Shown piece by piece: positions 12,334 to 24,063 of a DNA stretch of 64,000 bases (positions within the stretch are counted from its first letter, which is position 1; each line of letters starts with the position of its first letter). This stretch comes from Fomitopsis serialis. Its lineage: Eukaryota > Basidiomycota > Agaricomycetes > Polyporales > Fomitopsidaceae. Location: positions 496,001-560,000 of the forward strand of contig NW_025954961.1 in NCBI RefSeq assembly GCF_022376445.1, in the 5' to 3' direction. The notes under the pieces were generated by a model. It had not been told where the DNA came from. It saw only the letters and a program-made list of their open reading frames with translations, and searched no databases. Both the position numbers and the translations under genes were made by a program.

Positions 12334-12911
12334 TCAGATGCTTTTATGGATTAGGTTGCCAGACGGGCACCATGCCGCAGCGGCAGCAATGACACCGCTG
12401 ATTGAATTGTGAGGTCCTCTGAGAAGGAGGCTTAGCCGGACAGGCGTATTCCAGAATGGTCTCAAAGCGGACACGTAAGGATAAATGAGTAGTTTTTGGA
12501 CAGCAGTCCAGTGACGGTCAATCCGAGAGCCACGCACATGTACTTCTGGATAGGTGATTTGCTCACTTAGTAGACTGCGATTGAACGATCAGCGTACGGA
12601 GGGACAGGCACTTCGGTATCGAGGAGTGGATGGCCCTGCGGCAACGGATTCTTGCAAATGCTACCTCGGACTCCGCAGGGAGTCAGGGACACACGTCCGC
12701 CGACGCAGAACAATCTACGGATTTTATTGATCTCAAATCCTGTCGTCGCCCACCATATCCGTTGATCAGAGTGCTCGTGCTTGGGAACGCAACGACGCAG
12801 CATGGCCTGCTGGGCCGAAGTAGGACTGTCCGATCTTGTGGGCGAGGCACAGACGACGGCGTAATGTATTTGTTAGAATGACTATATAATGATACTACTC
12901 GCCTTCTACAA
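12334..12911. other. Intergenic stretch without a supported gene
   Basis: 578 bp between the amidohydrolase start and the stop of the dehydrogenase. Short open frames occur on both strands but lack starts, splice signals or family likeness. It should contain the amidohydrolase promoter. Confidence 0.5.
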
Positions 12912-13901
12912 TCACCTCCGGAACGGCGCGCAATCCTCGGAATCATAGCTCACAAACTGCCCGCTCATTGACTTCGGTGCATTCAACGCGAGTGCCGCCA
13001 TCACGTAGCCAGATACCTCGGGTTTGATGAGCTTCTGGTCGGTCTGCAAGCCCATGAAGTACTTGTGGACCTTCTCAGCCATATCAGTGACACCCAGCTC
13101 CCGAATCTGCGTTTGCATCTGCACCAGGTGGTGAGCACGAACTAAGGCATGTGTAGGGAATCGAAGTACTTGTGTGTCAACGGTACCAGGACGCAGGGCG
13201 ACTGAGATCACGTCAGGCTCTTCCTCGCCCAAGGTCCTGAGAACAAGACGTGTTCACACCGTCTAGCTGGTAGATCGCGTGGAAGATATGACACACCTGC
13301 ACATACTGTTCATGGCGGCCTTGCCTGCGTTGTAAGGACCCATGGTCGCAGTCCCTTTGGTCGCTGATCCAGAGCTAACAAAGACGATGCGACCACCGAG
13401 CTCGCTTTTACGCAGGTATGGCAGCGCCGCTTGTACGGCAGTGATCAAAGAGAAGAAGTTGACGTCGAAGTGCGACTTCCAGCCCTCCAGGGGAACCTCT
13501 TCGATCTTTCCCAGGGGAGTCAAGATGCCAGCATTGAGGATGAGTGCATCGAGGTGTCCGTATGTCTTCACCGCAGAGTCGACCGCGTGCGTGACGATGG
13601 CTTTATCGGTCCTGGATGTGATGTACTGAGAGGAACGCGGACCGAGAAGACCACAAGACTAACACGTCGCCCTTGGTGATCAGTAATGCCTCTGGGTGAT
13701 ATTGCTTGAGCTCAGTCAGCTCTACAGTTTCCGAGCGCGACAGTGCGACCACATTCGCATTGAATTCGGTGAGCAGGATTTTGGTGGCTGCGAGGCCGAG
13801 TCCTCTGCGACAACATCTCAGCCACGGTGCGCCGGAATGAGAGAGCAGATGACAAAGCACTTGGATGCGCCGGTGATAAGGACGACTGGCTTGAGCGACA
13901 T
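12912..13901 (-). CDS. Short-chain dehydrogenase/reductase (classical SDR)
   Basis: NAD(P)-dependent oxidoreductase with unknown substrate. The start at 13901 gives MSLKPVVLITGASK, and splicing 13861 to 13804 restores the cofactor motif TGASKGLG. Later blocks are HLDALILNAGIL (NAG motif), GRIVFVSSGSATKG (catalytic Ser) and the active-site pair in GPYNAGKAAMN (YxxxK). Downstream ISVALRPGTVDTQ joins MQTQIRELGV across a 51-nt intron, and the protein ends EDCAPFRR. About 260 residues, the usual size of single-domain SDRs. One donor is GTTAGT rather than GTRNGT. It shares a 187-bp promoter with PDB1, but no functional link is implied. Confidence 0.9.
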
Positions 13902-14088
13902 AATGAGACGACAGAAGAGGAGACGGAGGCGTCTTCCGCAGAAATGAGACGAGGATGGGTTCGCACGCTGGGGTTGCGCGAGGCGGCCGTCCCGAGAGGT
14001 GCCGAGCCAGCACACACCGGCGTCCCTTTCCTCACAAATCCTTCCCAGTCCCGCTCTCGCCTCAGCCCCCTCCTCTCCTCCAAAAGTC

Positions 14089-15530
14089 ATGTCGACGCGA
14101 GTTGCGCTCTCCCGCTTCGCCCCAGCCATCACCCGCACACACAGGGCACCCGCTTTCGCGGCGCGGAGAGCTCTCTTCGTCCGTGGCTACGCTTCGCAGA
14201 GCGAACATACGTCAGTTCATCTGGATTAGGCTACGTGTCTCGCGCGACTTATTTCTTTTTCCGTGCAGTTGACCGTGCGTGATGCCCTCAACGCCGCCCT
14301 GGAGGAGGAGATGTTGCGGGATGAGAAGGTGTTCATCATTGGTGAGGAGGTCGCCCGGTACAACGGTGCATACAAGGTGTGTCAATTGTTTATCCCGGTA
14401 GAATACGTGACACAGAAGACGTGCACATAGGTCACCAAAGGCCTGATGGACAAGTTTGGCGAGAAGCGTGTCGTTGACACACCCATTACTGAGATGGGTT
14501 TCGCTGGTCTCGCAACTGGTGCCGCATTTGCGGGCCTCCGGCCAGTGTGCGTAGAACGTTTGGTATCGCTCACTCACAGCATTGACACACAAACCTTTCT
14601 AGCTGCGAATTCATGACCTTCAACTTCGCTATGCAAGCCATTGACCAAATTGTCAACTCGGCCGCAAAAACATATTACATGTCTGGCGGTTTCCTCACCT
14701 GCCCGATCGTCTTCCGTGGTCCCAACGGTGCCGCCTCTGGCGTCGCGGCCCAGCACTCACAGGACTATGCCGCATGGTACGGTTCCATCCCCGGCCTGAA
14801 GGTCGTCAGCCCTTGGAGTGCCGAGGACTGCAAAGGTCTCCTCAAGGTTTGTTCCAGTCCCGATTAAGTTGCGAGCTACTTGTTCATCCCTTGATTCGGC
14901 CAGGCTGCCATCCGTGACCCCAACCCTGTTGTGTTCCTCGAGAACGAGATGTTGTACGGTGTCAGCTTCCCCATGTCGCAGGAGGCGATGTCCGACGAGT
15001 TCATCCTCCCCATCGGCAAGGCCAAGATCGAGCGTGAGGGCAGTGATGTCACAATTGTCGCACACAGCTTGATGGTTGCGCGGAGTCTGGAGGCGGCGGA
15101 GGAGCTTGCGAAGGAGGGCGTCAAGGCGGAGGTCATCAACCTTCGCAGCATCCGCCCGCTCGACATCGACACAATCAAGGCCTCCGTCAAGAAGACCAAC
15201 CGGTATGTTCTGTCTCACCGCAGCACATGCAAGGGATGCTCATCGCAGTGCAGACTTGTCATCGTTGAGGGTGGCTTCCCAGCCTTCGGTGTCGGCAGCG
15301 AGATCTGTGCTCAGATCGTCGAGAGTGAGGCCTTCGACTACCTTGATGCACCGGTCGAGCGTGTCACTGGCGCTGACGTCCCTACACCCGTAAGCCCAGC
15401 CATTCGCATGCTCTTCTCGCACTTCTAACCTTTGGTCTGCCAGTACGCAATCAACCTCGAGGCTCGTGCCTTCCCTGACGCGCCGGTCATCACGAAAGTG
15501 GCCAAGCGGGCACTCTACAGGTCCAACTAG
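14089..15530 (+). CDS. PDB1: Pyruvate dehydrogenase E1 component, beta subunit (mitochondrial)
   Basis: Beta chain of the thiamine-diphosphate E1 that feeds acetyl-CoA to the TCA cycle. The start [20 protein letters not shown] is an Arg/Ala-rich mitochondrial presequence. The mature part reads [60 protein letters not shown] and [20 protein letters not shown]. The C-terminal transketolase-type domain has [40 protein letters not shown] and [20 protein letters not shown], and the protein ends [13 protein letters not shown]. About 370 residues in six exons with introns of 50-75 nt. No frame break was noticed. Confidence 0.96.
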
Positions 15531-15696
15531 GACCTTCCTTCATTGCCGTGTTCTTCACGCAAGCTTGGGGGAGAGCCAACGAGGGCGCGGCTACATTCTT
15601 TCGCGGGGCTGCGCAGACGTGTTATAACTTAGGGATGCATCTTGCTATATAATTTACACGCTTTGCCGTCTAGAGCACTTATAGATTCCCTGCACC

Positions 15697-18372
15697 TCAC
15701 AGAGCCCGCAGACGAACACGGACTGCGTTCGCATGCGCGTCCAAACCTTCGCAATCGGCCAGCGTTGCCACCACGGGACCAAGACCTCTGAGGCCATCTG
15801 CACTAACTTCTTGTGAGGTGATGTGCTTTTGGAAGGAGAGCGTATTGACCCCGCTGAATTGACGGGCGTAACCGTTCGTCGGCAACGTGTGGTTCGTGCC
15901 CGAGGCGTAGTCACCGCAACTGCGGCACTTATCAGTACGGACCTTTGTGGACGAGATGATGCGTCTTACCTCTCCGGTGAGTATGGTCCGACGAACACGC
16001 TCCCGGCGTTCTCAACCAGGGCCACGGCTGCGTTGGCTTCTTCCAGGTGGATGATGAGGTGCTCCGGTGCGTAATCGTTCGAGAACTTCAGTGCGTCCTC
16101 GACAGTCTTCACCTTCACGATGTTGCTCTTCGAGATCGACTCGCGGACGATGTCCACGCGCGGCAGTGCCTTCGCCTGCTTATCGAGCTCAGCCTCGATC
16201 GCAGCAAGCTCCGCGTCCGAGAGATCGACCGCAACGAGGACGACCTGCGAGTCCACGCCATGCTCCGCCTGTGACAGGAGGTCCGCGGCCACGAACGCAG
16301 GGTTGGACGTCCGATCGGCGATTACCTGTAATGAAATGAGATCTCACTCAGGATCGCTGTGCTAGCGCAAGCGAGATGGATTGGATACCCACGAGCACTT
16401 CCGACGGCCCCGCGGGCATGTCGATCGACACGAGTGCGTCGGTGTCGTTCTGGACGAGCAGCTTCGCCGCGGTCACCCACTGGTTGCCAGGGCCAAAGAT
16501 CTTGTCGACTTTCGGGACGGTCTGCGTGCCGTACGCGAGTGCAGAGACCGCCTGCGCGCCGCCGGCCTTGAGGATGGCGGACGCGCCGACGAGCTTCGCA
16601 ACGTACATGACCTCCGGCGAGATGCTCCCGTCCTGCCGGGGTGGCGTTGCGAGCACGATTTCTTTGCAGCCCGCGACTTGCGCAGGAATGCCGAGCATGA
16701 GGGCGGTGGAGGGGAGAATTGCTGTGCCTCCAGGGACGTACAGCCCGACGCGCGCGATCGCCTTCGCGAAGCGGGAGCAAACCACGCCGGGCATGGTCTC
16801 GACAACCATGGGCGCGTTCTCAGCCTGTGCCGCGTGGAACTTGTAGATGTTGGCATACGCGACGTCGATCGCCTTGCGCACCTCGTCGTCGATCTGCATC
16901 GTCTCCGCGGCGAACGGCGGGCGGATGACCGTCGACGAGAGCTGCACCTTGTCAAACTTGGCGGTGAGCTCGAACAGGGCGGCGTCGCCCCGTACTCGCA
17001 CGTCGTCGACGATGGGCTTGACCTTTTGCAGCATTTCATCGTACTTGAGCACGGGTCGGCGGAGTAGCTGGGCCCTCTCCTGAGGTGAGGTCGCGGAGAG
17101 GTCGTATGTGTGCATGGCGATAGATGCATTAGGGACAACGGGGGTCTTCTGCTTTGCTGGTGCTGGTGCAGGTTTGCCATTTGGTATTGCACCAGCCTCT
17201 GCAGGCTTGGTCCACTGCGGCTTCGCATTGCCTGCGCGACGAGTGATCTTCTTCGCCTTCGTGTCTAATGACCGCTCGATGTCCGCGATGCTGACACCTG
17301 CAGCTACGCACCGGGTGAGGGCGAAGTAGATGAGGTCCGCCGCCTCGAAGGCAACTTCGTCCTTCGTCTTTGCCCGGCACAGCTCGTCCGCCTCCTCCAT
17401 GATCTTCGCGCGGAGGAGCGCAGGATCATTGAAGAGTCTGCGCGTGTATGACCCCTCTGGTGCGGACTCGAGGCGGGACTGTAGTGTATTCTCAAGCGCT
17501 CGGAGACCCTTTGCCTCGCCCCCACCGAAGCACGATGGACGATTAAGGTGGCAGAACCCAGCACCGTGTTGGATAACGGAGAACTCAACAGCATCGGAGT
17601 CGCAGTCTAGGCGGATGCTGACGACTTCCTGTGTCGCGCCGGAGGTCTCGCCCTTGCGCCAGAGGCCGTGTTTGCGAGACTGGTACACACCCTTGCCGAT
17701 TACGATGCTCTCCTTGATCGACTCTGCGGATGAATAGACTAGGCCTAGCGACCGCCCGCCCTCGTTGTGAGCGGCTACTACCGTCGGGAAGAGACCATCT
17801 GGCCGGTCAGACGTGAGAGGGGACAGGAATGCATCAGCGACATTGATCTGGCGCTCGGTCGAGGCTGTGAGCGTGAGGAGGGAAGTGGGTAGCACTAGGA
17901 TAGCCCCTGCAGCGAGAAGCCCCCGGATTGTAGACTGCGAAGGGGGAGAGGCCGTGTCCGCGGGAAGGACATGAATGGAGGAACCTGTGAAGAAACGGGA
18001 GACGGACGAGACGAGTTCGACGTCCACGGCTGGAGTCTTGATGAGCACGCCTGAGATACCGTTGCGCACCGTGTCAGACACCGCGCTGACGTTGGCGACA
18101 TCGAGGAGAAGGATGAGGCGGTCGGCAGGAAGGACGCCGATGGCTTGCTTTGCGTGAGCAAGGGGCAAGATGATTTTGTCTACGCCCTGATCGAGTAGAG
18201 CAGTCGCCTCGTCTAGACTGCCGTTCTCGAAGAGGACATAGCGCGAGGCGTGCTCAGGGAGTACGTGCGCATTAACATGCGCTGCCTGGAGGACGAGGGG
18301 GCCAATGCGAGCGAGAGCTTGTACGAGAGCAGGGTCTGGCGTGCCGCCGAGGAGAGGGAGGAAGACAGACAT
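15697..18372 (-). CDS. HIS4: Trifunctional histidine biosynthesis protein HIS4
   Basis: One polypeptide for three steps: phosphoribosyl-AMP cyclohydrolase, phosphoribosyl-ATP pyrophosphatase and histidinol dehydrogenase. Exons 18372-16393, 16325-15970 and 15919-15697 give 852 residues with every junction in frame. After an N-terminal domain of about 200 residues, the cyclohydrolase shows [20 protein letters not shown] (zinc Cys and Asp residues). The pyrophosphatase shows [20 protein letters not shown]. The dehydrogenase occupies the last 400 residues with [55 protein letters not shown] and the active-site [13 protein letters not shown]. This is the usual fungal HIS4 architecture and length. 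The tRNA-Gln gene starts 139 bp away in the opposite direction. Confidence 0.97.
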
Positions 18373-18510
18373 CGCGCGAAGAATGACTCGCCACAAATCC
18401 TGCGATCGCACTAAATGGCCCGCACGTGGTCGCGCTCTGTCGCGTTCCAACTTCCGCGCCGTCAAAACGCTGCCACCGGTTACATGCAAATGCTGCACAG
18501 AGACTTCTAC

Positions 18511-18607
18511 GGCTCTGTAGTGTAGCGGTTATCACGGCGGATTCTGACGACGGGATATTCGTCGCGCCATAATTCCGTCAACTCAGGTTCGATTCCTGAC
18601 AGGGCCT
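18511..18607 (+). tRNA. tRNA-Gln (anticodon CUG) with a 25-nt intron
   Basis: Folds as a cloverleaf. The acceptor stem pairs GGCTCTG (18511-18517) with CAGGGCC (18600-18606), with one G-U pair, followed by discriminator T. The D arm is GTGTAGCGGTTATCAC. The anticodon stem GCGGA pairs with TCCGT, and the loop reads TT-CTG-A-T. The canonical intron follows base 37, at 18548-18572. The T arm TCAGG-TTCGATT-CCTGA is perfect. It matches the general shape of eukaryotic tRNA-Gln. Confidence 0.93.
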
Positions 18608-18614
18608 GTTATGG

Positions 18615-18624
18615 TTTTGCTTTT
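18615..18624 (+). terminator. RNA polymerase III terminator of the tRNA gene
   Basis: Two T4 runs, 18615-18618 and 18621-18624, begin 8 bp after the mature tRNA 3' end, where pol III termination is expected. Confidence 0.7.
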
Positions 18625-19036
18625 GTAGTTGGGTATCTTCGTGTCGAAAGTGAGAGGACCGCGTCTCGTTTGGAGGCAGAGGGAGAACGAGTCGGAACGA
18701 AGGTTGGGCCACAGGTGTGGCGTGGTAAGCGCCCATTTACGAGATCTTTGGCGCTCGGGACCAAACCGCTTTCTTCGACTGCCACGACGCGGCACCTGCC
18801 GCCGTTGTCTATCTTGCCTCATGGACAGAATCGCGACCACAGTGGGACACGGTGGACAAAGCACACGCACAATGTCGGCCGCGCAGGGACTGGCCGCGAG
18901 GAGTTGCTTTGACGCAGTGGCCCAGGAAGGCCCGAGCTTCGCGGTGGCAGACGCGTGATCGAAGTCGGCGATCGCTGCTGAGAGGCACAAAGCACACAAT
19001 TAGTGCATCCTTATGTCCACCGCCGCTCACGATTCC

Positions 19037-19043
19037 TATAAAG
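19037..19043 (+). promoter_or_regulatory. Candidate TATA box of the Argonaute gene
   Basis: TATAAAG lies 110 bp before the proposed ATG at 19153. The rest of the 545-bp gap after the tRNA gene has no supported gene. Confidence 0.4.
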
Positions 19044-19152
19044 ACCTCCCCGTCGCGACGTTCTCCTTCATACTTCTCGCTCTCATTTTCCTGCGCCACT
19101 CTCGTCGGCGCGTCACATTATCCCACCCGCCCAGTCTCCAGACTCATCTGCA

Positions 19153-22100
19153 ATGCCTCCTCGCGGTGCTCCCGGACGTGGTCGCGGCGTACCCATCAGC
19201 TTTGCCCCTCGTGGCGGCGGCCCTGCTCGCGGTGGTGGCCCCAATCTCGTCGGACGCGGCGCCGGTGCCGGCGCGCCCGCCGCCGGGTTGCCCTCGCGCG
19301 ACGCTCACATTACCACCGTCGGTGTGAGGCGCAGCGCGTTCGGCACCGCAGGCAGGGTCATCCCCATCACCACCAACCACTTTTTGGTCAAGATCCCCGA
19401 GGCCATCATCCACCACTACGATGGTATGTTGCCAGAGAGAAAATCACAATGCGCGCACTGACCGTGCGTTGCACCGACAGTGGTCATCCGCCCGGACGAG
19501 AAGACACTCCCGGCGCGTCTCAACATGGAGATCATTGACCGCCTTCAAAAGGCCATCGCCCCCCAGGTCTTCACCCCCGCGCGGTGTACGACGGTCGTAA
19601 GAACTTGTTCGCCGCGCGAGAGCTCCCGTTTGGGGACACCCGCAGCCAGGAGGTACGTCTACCGCCTTGACCGTGCATCTCCGTCGACTAACTTGTTCCG
19701 CAGTTCGACGTCACGCTCGAAGACCCCGGAGCCCCACCACTGCCCGTGGCCCAAAGGTTTACAAGGTCAAACTGACCCATGTGGCGGAAATCAATCCCGA
19801 GTACGTTTGTCCCTTTAGCCTTGAGGTCTCTGTTGAATGTGGCGCGTAGGGTCCTCGCGCGTTTCCTGCAGGGCAAGCAATCTCATGATAATACCGTGCT
19901 CACCGCCATCACGGTAAGTGCCTTGCCTCACGCGACGCCCCCTTTGTTGACCACAGGTGCAGGCCCTCAACGTCGTCATTCGCATGGATCCTTCCCTCAA
20001 ATACCCCTTCAACGTGCGCTCTTCTTCACCAACCGCGAGACGAAGGACATTGGCGGCGGCATCGTCCTCTGGCGTGGCTACTTCCAATCCGTGCGCCCAG
20101 CTATCGGCAAGATGCTCATCAACGTGGACATCAGCACGGGAACCATGTACAAGGAGGGCTCGTTGTTCAACCTTTGCCTGGAATTTTTTGGAACCAGGGA
20201 TCCCACCTTTGTGTTCCCGATCAAGCGCCTGACCGAACGTGAGCGCATCCGTCTGCAGCGCTTCCTCAGCGGCGTGCGTGTCGTCACGGTGACACCGGGC
20301 GGGCAGCAGTCGGCGCGGACGCCGCGAGTCATCAAAAAGCTCTCCGACGCTGGAGCGAACGCCCTCGGCTTCACCACGCGCGAGGGCAAGGCCATCACCG
20401 TCGCGCAGTATTTCCGCCAGACGTACAACCATCAGTTGAAGTACCCCGAGGCCGTCTGTGCGGAGGTCGGCAATGGCGCACTCATTCCGATTGAGATGCT
20501 CTATGTGCCCCCGGGCCAGATCATGAAGAAGCCGTGCCGCCTGAGAAGACCAAGGACGTACTCGAGTTCGCGACGAAGAAGCCGCAGGATCGTCTGCAGA
20601 GCATCGCGAATGGACTAGGAGTAAGGGAATTGATTGGTTCATTTATCATGGGACGCTGACAGTATGGCCAGGTGTTGCAATACGGCCAATCGGAATATGT
20701 TCGGGTGCGCATGCCTTTGATGATAGTAACTTCCGTCGCTCACCGTGGTCATATGCGCAGCAATTTGGCCTGGAAGTCCAGCCGAATGCGAAGCCGATGT
20801 CGTTGTCAGCGCGCGTGCTCATCCCTCCTACTCTGAAGTACGGCGTTGGATCGAAGCAGGCGACGATTGTGGGTGTTTCCATAGACTTTTTCCTCGCACC
20901 CCCAGCCCTAACCCTCATCTAGGTTCCCCGCGACGGCTCATGGAACATGTACACTCATCCTCTCAATCCAACTCCCAGCTGCTTACTCACGGATGCTACA
21001 GGGTCGATAAAAAGTTCTTCCTGCCATGCGTGATCAACCGGTGGATCGTGGTCGTCTTCGAGCGGAAGGCGCGCTTCGAGGAGGATCTCCTGCAAGGGAT
21101 GGTCAGGAACCTTGTCAGCGCCTGCAAAGCCGTTGGTACGTGATCCGTCCACTGCCCGCTGCGCATTTTCTGATGTTAGACACACCGTCGTCAGGCATCA
21201 CTGTGAACGACGAGAGACCGATCTACGAGTGGGTAAATCCTCAGGGCTCTGTCCACACGGTGAGTCCGTGCGACACATACGGGTCCTTGATGTGCTGACG
21301 GCAGCCCTGGTGATAGCAATTGTCGCGTATAGGAAGCCTCTGCAAAGATAGGTACAAGGTCATGCCCAACCTCATCGTCTGCGTGCTGCCCGAGGGGGCA
21401 ACGGATCTGTACACCGCCATCAAACAGTGAGCGCGTGGTTCTATTCGTCGGTGTATGGAACGCTAATATTCTATCGGCTAAATAGCTTCGGGGACATTCA
21501 GGTACGTTTCATACACACACATGTACGCGAGCAGCGACCAATGTTGCCTGCAGGTTGGGGTCGCCACACAGTGCATGAAGGCCGACAAGTGCAAGAGGGC
21601 GAAGGAGCAGTACTTCGCGAACGTCTGTCTCAAGTCAGTTCGCGTACTCCCTATTCACGTCAGTAGCATTTCTCACACTGCTACAGGATTAACGTCAAGT
21701 TGGGAGGCATCAACACCATCCCTGAGCCTCGTTCGGTTTCGGCTCTGACTGACCCCCACAACCCCACCATCGTTATGGGGTACGTGCTTCCGTCTTTTCG
21801 GCTATGCGCTTGCTGACCACCTGAGCAGCGCAGACGTCATTCACCCTGCCCCCGGAGCCGAGGGTCGGCCGTCCTTCACGGCGTTGGTCGCGAACGTGGA
21901 CTCCGACACCGCCAAGTACGTGGCCGACTGTCGCGTGCAGACGTCGCGTCAGGAGCTCATCGAGGACCTGGAGGAGATGAGTAAGGTGCGCTCGATTAGT
22001 CTGGTTGCTGTGCGTGTGTGCGGGCGAGCTGATGCGCGTGTAGAATATGCTCGAGTCGTACATGGGGTACCGCAAAACAGGGAGAAGAAGGCCAACCCAG

Positions 22101-23039
22101 CCCCCACGCGCATCATCTTCTACCGGGGTATGGTATTTCCTCGCGATGCACCCTCTCCCTCGCTAACGACTTGCTAGACGGTGTCTCTGAGGGACAATTC
22201 AAGCAGGTGCTCGAGCAAGGTGAGTTCAGCAGGCAGTCAACATGCAGCCATGGAACTGAATGTCGGTCGCTTGAAGAATTGCCGCTCATCAAGAGTAAGT
22301 CCGTCGTCTGGCCATTCGCAGCCTCGTGCTAATCTCCGCCACAGAGGCCTGCGCCAGACTCAACATCAACCCCAAGATTACCATGATCGTGGTTGGAAAG
22401 CGCCACCACGTCAGGTTCTTCCCTCAGAGCGAGAGGGACAGGGACAGGAGCGGCAATTGCCCCGCCGGCACCGTCGTCGACCAGGAAGTCACGCACCCGC
22501 TCGAGCTCGATTGGTACTTGCAGAGCCATGCTGGATAAGTCACGTTCTGCCCTGAGTCCTGCTACGGTACTAACATCAGCTTTTCGGTTTATCTACACTG
22601 CTGGGCACGTCGAGGCCCGCGCACTACAGCGTCCTGCACGATGAGAACGGTTTTACGTACGTCCAATCGTTGTTGTAATCGCGTGCCCGCGTCTTATCAT
22701 CGCATCGCTTCTAGACCCGACAGCTTGCAGGCACTCTCGTTTGCCCTTTGTCACGTCTACGCGCGCTCGACACGATCCGTCTCGATCCCTGCGCCGGTGT
22801 ATTGTGAGTACCCTGTTTTATGCGACGCGTCTGTAGCTCATGCCCGATATGTGCGTGCAGATGCGGACATCGTCTGCTCCCGCGCGAAGAACCACTACAA
22901 CCCGGAGGAGGCCATGCGCTTGGACGATAGCTCTGGTATGCCGCAGGACAGGGCCTCTGCCATCGCGAGCCTCTCTATGTTCAAGGACGCATTCAAGCCT
23001 CTGCACAAGAACATGTCCTACCTCATGTATTTCTCTTAA
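19153..23039 (+). CDS. AGO: Argonaute protein (RNA silencing), frame broken by several single-base losses
   Basis: Small-RNA-guided silencing protein. Start MPPRGAPGRGRGVP opens a Gly/Arg-rich tail of about 50 residues. Then come the N domain (HITTVGVRRSAFGTAG), the linker, and a PAZ domain covering FTTREGKAITVAQYFRQTYN. The MID domain has LIVCVLPEGATDLYTAIKHF and QVGVATQCMKADKCKRAKEQ. The PIWI domain has IVMGADVIHPAPG (catalytic Asp), VQTSRQELIEDL (Glu finger), RIIFYRDGVSEGQFKQVL (second Asp) and a last catalytic position in YADIVCSRAKNHY, which is Asp where many animal enzymes have His. So the tetrad is DEDD and slicing is plausible. At least five single-base frame breaks (near 19577, 19742, 20022, 20530 and 21352) interrupt otherwise conserved exons. 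I favour sequence errors over a pseudogene because similar breaks affect essential neighbours. Confidence 0.93.
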
Positions 23040-24063
23040 GCTGCCATGTTTGCAAAGTCTCTGAAGTGTAGCGCTTAATTCTCCCCGTCGCTCACTGTCT
23101 CGCTCTGGATCCCGCACTGTTGTACTGTTGCCTGTCATGTATCACTTCGCCGCTCCTTACGCTGTAATCTTACCCCACGAACGGTCTGGAATGTTTATTA
23201 TCCATTGTTGACTCCTCGGAAGTATCCGCGCGCAGGACGTTGTCGTGTTTAGGTCAAGGTTGGTATAGTATCCGGCTTCGCTGATTGGCGGTGCGAAGAA
23301 GGCGCAACGCGAGCTGGCTGTTTTCCACGTGATCGCGTTTTCCGAGCAATATCGGGGTGGCGGGCGCCTGGCATGTTCGCGCAGACTTGGCCGCACTGGC
23401 TGGAAGGTAAGCGAGGGGGGAGAGGAATGCTCGTGTCCGCCGTGTGTGCTTGGTCGCAGATCCTCGTGCGTCTAACACTCATGGTCCAGACTGTTGCGTT
23501 CCCAGATAGTCCTTGCAAGGAAATGAGGATGACTTCGACAAGCCAAAACCTTGCCGTGGCTAGATCTAGCTCTGCCTCTCAGCTGAGTCGCATCTCCTGC
23601 ACGCGTCTGACATCAGCTTCTCTGTTGCCCAGTGGTCCTAGGGCTGTACCCTCTTCTCTCCCCGGGATCAAGGCGTGCACTCCGCGCGGACAAAAGGCGC
23701 TCTTGCCGCGGTGCGCTCGCCTGAGAGGCTGGCGTCGCCCTTCCCCGATACAAGCCTGGCAGGTGAACCGACGAGTGCGTGTCATTTCCGAGGCAGGAAC
23801 CGTGCTTCTTCTCTTGTCTGTGGTCCTTTTGCGCTGCTCCCTGCGCTGCCTCTCTATCTAGGAACAGCATGCACTCCGGTCTGTGCGGATATAAGAACCA
23901 CAGACGCTTTGGCACCTCTGACGACTGTGCCTCGGCCCCTCTGCGCTTGGTGGCGTTACTTACTGTCTTTGGAGCCGTACGGCGTATATAACCCCATCCT
24001 GACGTCTGTGGACACCCGACGCAACCGTTGTCCTCACCACCAGCCCAACAGCCGCCATTCACG
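23040..24063. other. 1-kb intergenic region without a supported gene
   Basis: Lies between the Argonaute stop and the next start. Overlapping open frames on both strands (up to 190 codons) show no domain likeness and no consistent starts or introns. The last 80 bp contain a TATA box for the next gene. Confidence 0.5.
23985..23991 (+). promoter_or_regulatory. TATA box of the gene at 24064
   Basis: TATATAA, 73 bp before the ATG, a suitable distance for a fungal core promoter. Confidence 0.55.

Noticed and set aside
16381..17067. 228-codon plus-strand frame inside HIS4
   Set aside because: Antisense shadow of the histidinol dehydrogenase domain, with strongly biased Arg/Asp/Val composition.
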